DNA of 64,000 nt from Beroe forskalii (lineage: Eukaryota > Ctenophora > Nuda > Beroida > Beroidae): contig WFMF01000143.1 of NCBI GenBank assembly GCA_011033025.1, forward strand, positions 186,001-250,000, read 5' to 3'. The translations under genes were made by a program, and so were the position numbers. Shown one piece after another: positions 57,883 to 64,000 of this stretch (position 1 is its first letter; the number at the start of each line of letters is the position of its first letter). The notes beneath the pieces were generated by a model. That model was not told the DNA's origin, did no database searches, and saw only the letters and a list, made by a program, of their open reading frames with translations.

Positions 57883-59220
57883 TTTTCGCTTTCGACGAAA
57901 CTTTAATGAACATTGGTGTTTGAGGTGAATGAAGGCGAAGGCATTTAGACGCATTCCCTTCTAGCTATTGTTTTATGTCACTCTGCCCCCAAATAGAGAA
58001 AGGGTTCAAAGGTACCTACGTACAACCATCACGAGCCCTTAGTACTTACTAACTTTAAAAGAAACGTGATGGATCTAAATATGCCACTCGAACACGAGGC
58101 ATGAAGATTAAAGATAATCACAATGATTATTTCAGAATCATGGACAATCCAGAAAGGTCCTGTTCGTGTCGACAGGCAGTGAAATGGTTATAAGATACCA
58201 CCTACCAAAGATGTTGAACAGGACATAGTACTTTCTTTGTCTCCACTACAAATATTCCTCAAACACTCAAAGCGTGAGATAGAAGCAATCAACGTTTTTA
58301 AACTGGGATTGAGAGAAAGAGCTGCAATTACCCTTTGTCAGCGAAGTTCTAGGCAGGCAAGAATACTTGATGTTCACTGTTCATACTATAATGCACCACA
58401 AATTATACTCTTAATTAATGCTAGTAATAGTACTTTTCTGGCATATTATGCATGTTCATGCCAACTTATTCTCTGCCCACCTTATAATGTAACAATAGGC
58501 TATCATTTCGATGCATATTGTGCATATTAAATTCGGCTTTACATGTTCTAATTATCATCATAATGCACCGGCTAGGTTGTGACTGAGGCTTGGGAAGTAC
58601 AACGATACATGAGTGCATGATTTGCAGCTAATCATGAAGAAACATACAGTAGTTACTTAGTTAACAGATAAAGTAGAAATTTAGGATTTGGTGGAGGTAA
58701 CAGTCAAAATGCAAATTTATATTATTGTTGACTTTTCACCGTAATGCCAATTGCTAATGTAACGACCATCGAGAACCTAGACCACGTAATTTAAACGCAT
58801 TGGATTTAAAACAGCAGGAGACATTTTATTCTGCAATTATCCTGTCTAAAAATCCAATATTTCGTTGAATAATGATAATACATGGCCAAAAATTGGTGTT
58901 GATAAGTTGATAGTATAATTCAGGCAATTTTCGAATCAAAGAACAATCAGAAAGTCTAAATTTGGACTTTGAAATATACCTCTGCAAAAACAGCGCAGAG
59001 CCGCAGAAAATGATATTTTATCAGGAGTTCGTAAGTTGCCCATGTGACATCTAAATGCGACATCTGACAATGACATCTGTCAATGATTCGTGTTAGCTGA
59101 AACGACACCTTGTTCTGCGTTGGATTAATCTGGATTAAACTTGATGAAGAATACGCCGGCATCAATCTCAATTTACTTATTAATTAACTGCAACTGAAAT
59201 ATTGAACATCCAACTTTAAG
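57883..59220. other. Intergenic, no gene supported
   Basis: The 97-codon frame at 58,237-58,530 shows no domain and no splice context. I looked here for upstream CLPTM1 exons and did not find them. Confidence 0.4.
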
Positions 59221-59577
59221 ATGCTCGGCAGCATCTTCAAGGAGACATGCATCTTCAAGGAGGCATGCATCTTCAAGGAGGCATGCATCTTCAAGGAGGC
59301 ATGCATCTTCAAGGAGGCATGCATCTTCAAGGAGAAATGCATCTTCAAGGAGGCATGCATCTTCAAGGAGGCATGCATCTTCAGGGAGGCATGCATCTTC
59401 AAGGAGGCATGCATCTTCAAGGAGGCATTTTATCTTTCAAGGGAGGCATGCATCTTCGCGAGACATGCATCTTCAAGGAGACATGCATCTTCAAGGAGGC
59501 ATGCATCTTCAAGGAGGCATGCATCTTCAAGGAGGCATGCATCTTCAAGGAGGCATGCATCTTCAAGGAGGCATGCG
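59221..59577. repeat. 18-bp minisatellite (ATGCATCTTCAAGGAGGC)n
   Basis: About twenty copies of an 18-bp unit with a few variants. Because 18 is a multiple of three, several frames stay open and give CIFKEA, MHLQGG and, on the minus strand, KMHASL repeats. No signal peptide or flanking coding sequence supports translation. Confidence 0.9.
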
Positions 59578-59659
59578 AAGGACTACAACAATAGTATGAT
59601 ATCTCAACTCCCTACGAGTAATGAGACTGTGAGCTTTATCAAGACATCAAGTAACTAAA

Positions 59660-60425
59660 ACTACTGACAAGACTCCCGCAAATGTACAAAGGTTTATTTT
59701 ACCGATTGGGTTCCAGTAATGGACAAAAAGCAAAGATTATTGGTAGTAAAATCTGAAATAAACAGCACAAGTGGTCGCCGTGAAGTCTGAAATTCCTCAA
59801 TTCAAGGGAATCAGGAATTCGTCCGGATTTCTAATTTTATACTTCGTGCACGATCAAAATGCAGTGACGTCATTGTCATGGTTTGGAATAGAGCCTTGAT
59901 GACGTATAACCGCCAATTTTTGGTGTCCAGGCTGTAGATTGATGGTGAATTGTTGTAGTAAAGGATGGGAGGGCTCATAATGTTTACCATCATTTCCCGT
60001 GTAGTGATATGTAATTGGATATCCCAGGCATATAGATGATGCCTGATTGGTGGCATATATTCGTCATTAGACATGATTAACTCATTAACTTTTGGGCGGA
60101 GCTGAATAACTTCATCATTAGCTCCATTCTATTCGTCCCCGGATGGAATCCTCCGTAGGGATTCTTCCCTTATGAGTCTCACATTCCATCCATTATATTG
60201 TAATGACAATCAATTTCGTTGTCCAAACTCCAAAGACATATTTATGGGTAAGTCACAAAACTGAACTTTAGTCAAAAATGTAAACAGCTGATTGCAAATT
60301 TGCATTTCTAAAATATTGACTTAAGTGTCTCCTTTTTCAGAAAGGACCCCGGACCTCATCTCAAATTTGATTAGTATATTGTTAGTAGTTACGCAAAGTT
60401 TAAACCCTCTCTCTCCTTCTTTCAG
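59660..60425. other. Intergenic or CLPTM1 intron, no exon seen
   Basis: The last part must include the intron ending at 60,425 (CTTTCAG). No other exon of the gene was recognised. Confidence 0.45.
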
Positions 60426-62425
60426 CTGGCGTTCAAGTACTTATCGTGGGTGTTGGTGCCCCTGTTGATAGGCTACGCTGTGTACTCCTTACTGTACGAA
60501 GAACACAAGGGATGGTACTCGTGGACTCTCAGCATGTGTTATGGTTACCTGCTTATGTTTGGTTAGTAACAGTGGTATACATTATACATTGTACACTGTA
60601 CATTGTACACTGTACATTGTACATTGTATACATTGTAGAATACACTCGGCATGTGCTACGGTTATCTACTGATGTTCGGTTAGAACCAGTGGTAAACATT
60701 ATACAATAAACATTGTATACATTGTACATTGTGCATTTTATACACTGTACAATATACATTGTATACATTGCACGATACACTGAGCATGTGTTACGGTTAT
60801 CTGCTCATGTTCGGTTTAAGTACGCGTGGTATACATTGTACATTATACATTTTATACATTGTACATTATACATTTTATACATTGTATACATTGTACAATG
60901 CACTCAGCATGTGTTAACTGTTATTGTTATTTGCTGATGTTTGGTTAGTACGCGTGATATACCTTGTATATACGGGTTTACATTTTATACATCGTATACA
61001 CTACAATATATACATTGTATATTTGTACAATGTACATTGAATAATTGTACATTGCTTTACATCCTCATATATAACTGCATTATGAAGGATTATGCAAGGT
61101 ATTCACTGTAAGCATACCCTATACTCCTATACATTGCTTATTGTATTCAGCATACGGCTCTATACACTACACTCGGCGATAACCTGTATTTTAAACCAAT
61201 ACAATGTTACTCCTAGGTTTCATCATGATGACTCCGCAACTCTTCATCAACTACAAGATGAAGAGTGTTGCACATCTTCCCTGGCGGATGTTAACGTACA
61301 AGGCCCTCAACACCTTTATTGACGATCTCTTTGCTTTCGTCATTAAAATGCCAACATTGTATCGGATAGGCTGCTTCAGAGATGGTAGGTTTGAAACGTG
61401 CGCCTTAAGTTACTTTGTTGAGGATGAACACTTTGTAATTGATAGTATTATTAGTGAAAAGATAGCAGTTTCACTTAATTAGTACAAAGATGAATCATGC
61501 CAAAATTTCTAGCAACCACAACTTAATTCGTGTGCAAGTTATCTCCAATTTTCAATCTTTTTTACCCATAATCTGTACTTCTATACATAGGTCCTGGTAA
61601 ACCCAATATATCCTCAGATATCATATTTTTCATCTACCTGTACCAGCGGTGGGCGTACCGGGAGGACCCTAACAGAGTTAACGAGTTCGGTACGTGCGGG
61701 GCCCACCCGGAGGGCATACCGGAGGACGCCGACGTAACGGGCGAAGGTAAGTCTCGAACAACCGGTTAACCGAACCGAAACCGAAGTACCGGTTAATCGG
61801 GCGTTTTTAGGCAACCGTAACTGTAATCGAATTTATTGTAAAAGTGTAACCGGTCGTTTGCTAAAGGTGATTTGCCGAGGTGACTTCCGGCATCAAATCA
61901 CAATTTCAAACTATGAAAGTTGTAACAACTGCCTCAACTGTCATTGCAAGACCATATTATTGTAGGTAGACTTTCATGGATAACTTCGGAGCTCTTACAA
62001 GGACTGTATAAAGCGCCCCAGAATTCATATAAATTCCGAATTCGTGGAATAATTCGGCATATTAAATTTACAATTTCTGATCTATTATGATCAGAAATTG
62101 TAATTTTAAATTTAATATGCCGAATTACTCAAAGGATTCGCACACTTCTGGAGCGCTTTACAGTTCTACATGATAGTTCTACATTACGCAATCGCATTTG
62201 TGTGTAGATCGCTGGAAATTACGAATCCTCGATAACTTTAGATATTTAAAATCGCGCGCGCAACTCTTCAAGTTCACAACAGTTAGGTACTGTTGTGTAG
62301 AGTTGCAAGTTATTGAGCACTCCTTAAAGAATTAATTTGAAATCTTTAATTCTTTAGGTACGGTGATTGTGGGAAACGAAAATGATGTGAATCCTAAACC
62401 TGTCGAAGAGAAAAAGAATGATTGA
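60426..62425 (+). CDS. CLPTM1: CLPTM1, C-terminal four exons (partial gene)
   Basis: Exons at 60,426-60,561, 61,217-61,384, 61,618-61,746 and 62,358-62,425 join in frame to 166 aa plus TGA. They match the C-terminal quarter of CLPTM1, a multi-pass membrane protein: LAFKYLSWVLVPLLIGYAVY (membrane segment), HKGWYSW, MMTPQLFINYKMKSVAHLPW, LNTFIDDLFAFVIKMP, FFIYLYQRWAYR and VNEFG, then a low-complexity acidic/basic tail ending PVEEKKND. Vertebrate CLPTM1 is an ER/plasma-membrane protein implicated in GABA-A receptor trafficking. The upstream exons (about 500 residues) are not in the 3 kb before 60,426; the N gap at 57.8 kb may be responsible. The third exon uses the CCTCAG acceptor at 61,617; a CATAG at 61,590 would insert nine extra residues. 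Confidence 0.93.
60528..60963 (+). repeat. Three partial copies of the CLPTM1 exon 3' end plus splice donor
   Basis: The exon end encoding LSMCYGYLLMF with its G|GT donor (to 60,563) recurs at 60,645-60,680, 60,780-60,815 and 60,905-60,947. The copies are separated by TACATTGTACA-type microsatellite and keep GTGGTATAC after the donor. Copies 2 and 3 retain the reading frame; copy 4 has an indel. Confidence 0.85.
60560..61080. repeat. TACATTGTA microsatellite in CLPTM1 intron
   Basis: Tracts of TACATTGTACAT and TATACATTGTATAC, strongly self-complementary, fill the space between the exon-end copies. Frames rich in YIVHCTLYIV are by-products. Confidence 0.85.
62003..62163. mobile_element. Foldback element in the last CLPTM1 intron
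   Basis: AATTCGGCATATTAAATTTA and GATCAGAAATTG are mirrored around about 62,091. The outer words CTGTATAAAGCGC and GCGCTTTACAG are also mirrored. It is about 160 bp and probably a MITE. No target duplication confirmed. Confidence 0.7.
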
Positions 62426-64000
62426 TCTTCAGTCATACGCAGTGTGGAGATTGTAACAAGATCGGTTCAGGAGAAGATTTTGCAAATTTTGTGTAATGGA
62501 ATGGGTATTTATACATGATAATTAACATATTAGATAATCCTTTCTTACTTTGAAAGTTCAATTTAAATGAACTTTATCACTATCAGAGTAAAGAAATGAT
62601 TTTATTCAAAGTCCCAAATTAAACGCAGCAGTTTTTCCAAAACTGATGCTATTATCCTGGGCGGAAGATCGTCGGAAGATCATATTTACTGTTTCTTACA
62701 CTTGTGTTGAGTCCCTCATTCTCTGAACTGTCGTGTTAACATTCATATCCAACTGATCAACTGAAGCCGGCTTTTCGTCAGCAGCTTGCCTTGGTTGAGA
62801 CTTGAATCTAATAATATTGTCGTAGCAACCAGTAGTTAGTACTGCCGTGTTCCCTTGTCCTATCTTCAAACTCACTTCCTGCTATAATATTTGAGCCATT
62901 TGAATCTTGTAAAGTTGTCAGGTTTATCTTCTTTTGAGCAGCTTGAAAGGGAGTGACCGTCGCAGCTTTCAGAAATCATTATTATTATTATTATTATTTT
63001 TTGCCTACTAACCTTAAAGACATGGACTGATGAGGGTACAGCAATTCTGTACTGTGGTTAGTAGATAAAAATACTATTTTACCTGCTTACTTACAACAAT
63101 AGCTTATAGGTCATCATCACAGTTTAATCATAGTTGACATTGTGTTGTGGTGTTTTGTATAAACTCTATTAAAGTGCCATAAATTACTGTCAGATACATT
63201 TATGGGTGTTGTGAAAGCTGAATTACTAAGCGTGAGTGGTACTACAGTATCATTCCTGTGATGTACATTTACACATTCACTGTGTCCACAGATATTTATT
63301 TAAAAGTTAACATGAATCATGATCATACGTGCAATACAGGATGTAAAATACAATATTATTCAGTATTGTGAGTTGTGACATATATTCAGGTGCCTTTTTT
63401 CCACCCCTGAATCCTGTTACCTCTTTATTGCTTGTGTTAATAAGTACCTACATTACATCATGGGTTGAGAGAAAGTTTAATTTCAATAATGAAAAACAAA
63501 AATTCAAAATACACAAAACTTTCGGCAGGAAAAACACATATATTACCTTTCACATAGCGTATCTGATAGCGTTTGTTGCGGTGATGTGCCCACGTGACGT
63601 CATCGCGCCATAACATAAAGGTGCGATTTCTCGCGATCAGAGTAACTTAGAAACACAGGGATTTCACTAAACATATGTTTGCAGTAATGTTAGATAAAAT
63701 AGAACATAAAAAGTTGCACTTTTTCTAGAGTGTACTACCCTAAACAAAAGTCAGTCAAAAGTAAAGTTTTCTTGCACAAGAAAGGGCAAGTTTTCTGGTA
63801 CAAGAAAACTTGTAAAAGTTTTGGAACAATTGTATGCCTTAAGAAGCATTGAAAAGCCTTAATATAAGCATGTCTGATGAGGTAATTAATTCCACGAATA
63901 GGATTAGATGAAGCAGCTTTAAACTCGAATCCAGGAATGAGCATTTAACACCATGAACACCATATTATAGTCTTGGCATCAATGACACTCTACTATGTCA
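62426..64000. other. 3' flank of CLPTM1 and intergenic
   Basis: No further gene seen. An (ATT)n microsatellite lies at about 62,977-63,000. About 50 bp at 63,031-63,078 (GGTACAGCAATTCTGTACTG) is the reverse complement of 283-330, a small dispersed repeat. Confidence 0.45.

Noticed and set aside
58237..58530. 97-codon frame as an upstream CLPTM1 exon
   Set aside because: It shares no residues with conserved CLPTM1 blocks and has no fitting splice sites.

Overview
This is an intron-rich, AT-rich nuclear genome segment from an animal, most likely an invertebrate. Two conserved genes support this: a near-complete UPF1 (nonsense-mediated decay helicase) on the minus strand at 37.28-49.7 kb, and the C-terminal four exons of CLPTM1 on the plus strand at 60.43-62.43 kb. 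Introns are GT-AG and mostly a few hundred bases long. I cannot name the species. Nothing bacterial or viral organises the window, and I found no rRNA, tRNA or CRISPR array. One 100-base N gap lies at 57,783-57,882.

Layout. 0-11.5 kb is non-genic repeat mosaic: foldback elements, 133- and 143-bp tandem repeats, a block of palindromic minisatellite units, and three consecutive hairpins with cTTCGg loops. It also holds one likely first exon of a secreted-protein gene at 2,309 on the minus strand, with CCAAT- and TATA-like boxes. 11.535-32.594 kb is the most striking object: a ~21 kb structure whose outer ends are inverted repeats (over 400 bp aligned). Each end runs into kilobases of 20-bp tandem repeats, and inside lie a second, unrelated 20-bp satellite and a badly frame-broken Ty3/gypsy-like pol. 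32.6-37.2 kb is another mosaic of small foldback and hAT-type elements, including degenerate TTAGGG-like tracts.

37.28-49.7 kb is UPF1. I could place 17 coding exons with consistent phase (about 1,085-1,091 aa). The largest intron (39,318-45,157) holds a separate five-exon gene on the opposite strand (41,109-42,893). It encodes a 153-aa secreted protein with ten cysteines in the mature part, and I do not recognise its family. The same intron carries an hAT-type MITE, a TA-flanked MITE ending about 25 bp from a UPF1 splice donor, and a 330-bp tandem duplication.

49.7-60.4 kb is accessory DNA: a 1.6 kb hAT-like non-autonomous element with an internal ~45-bp array and 8-bp target duplication, a 771-bp element inserted into a duplicated unit whose other copy preserves the empty site, and an 18-bp minisatellite. 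60.4-62.4 kb is the CLPTM1 tail. The 3' end of its first visible exon has been copied three times into the following intron, splice donor included, and one copy differs only at synonymous positions. The rest of the window is intergenic.

Most long open frames here are by-products of tandem repeats and are not listed as genes.
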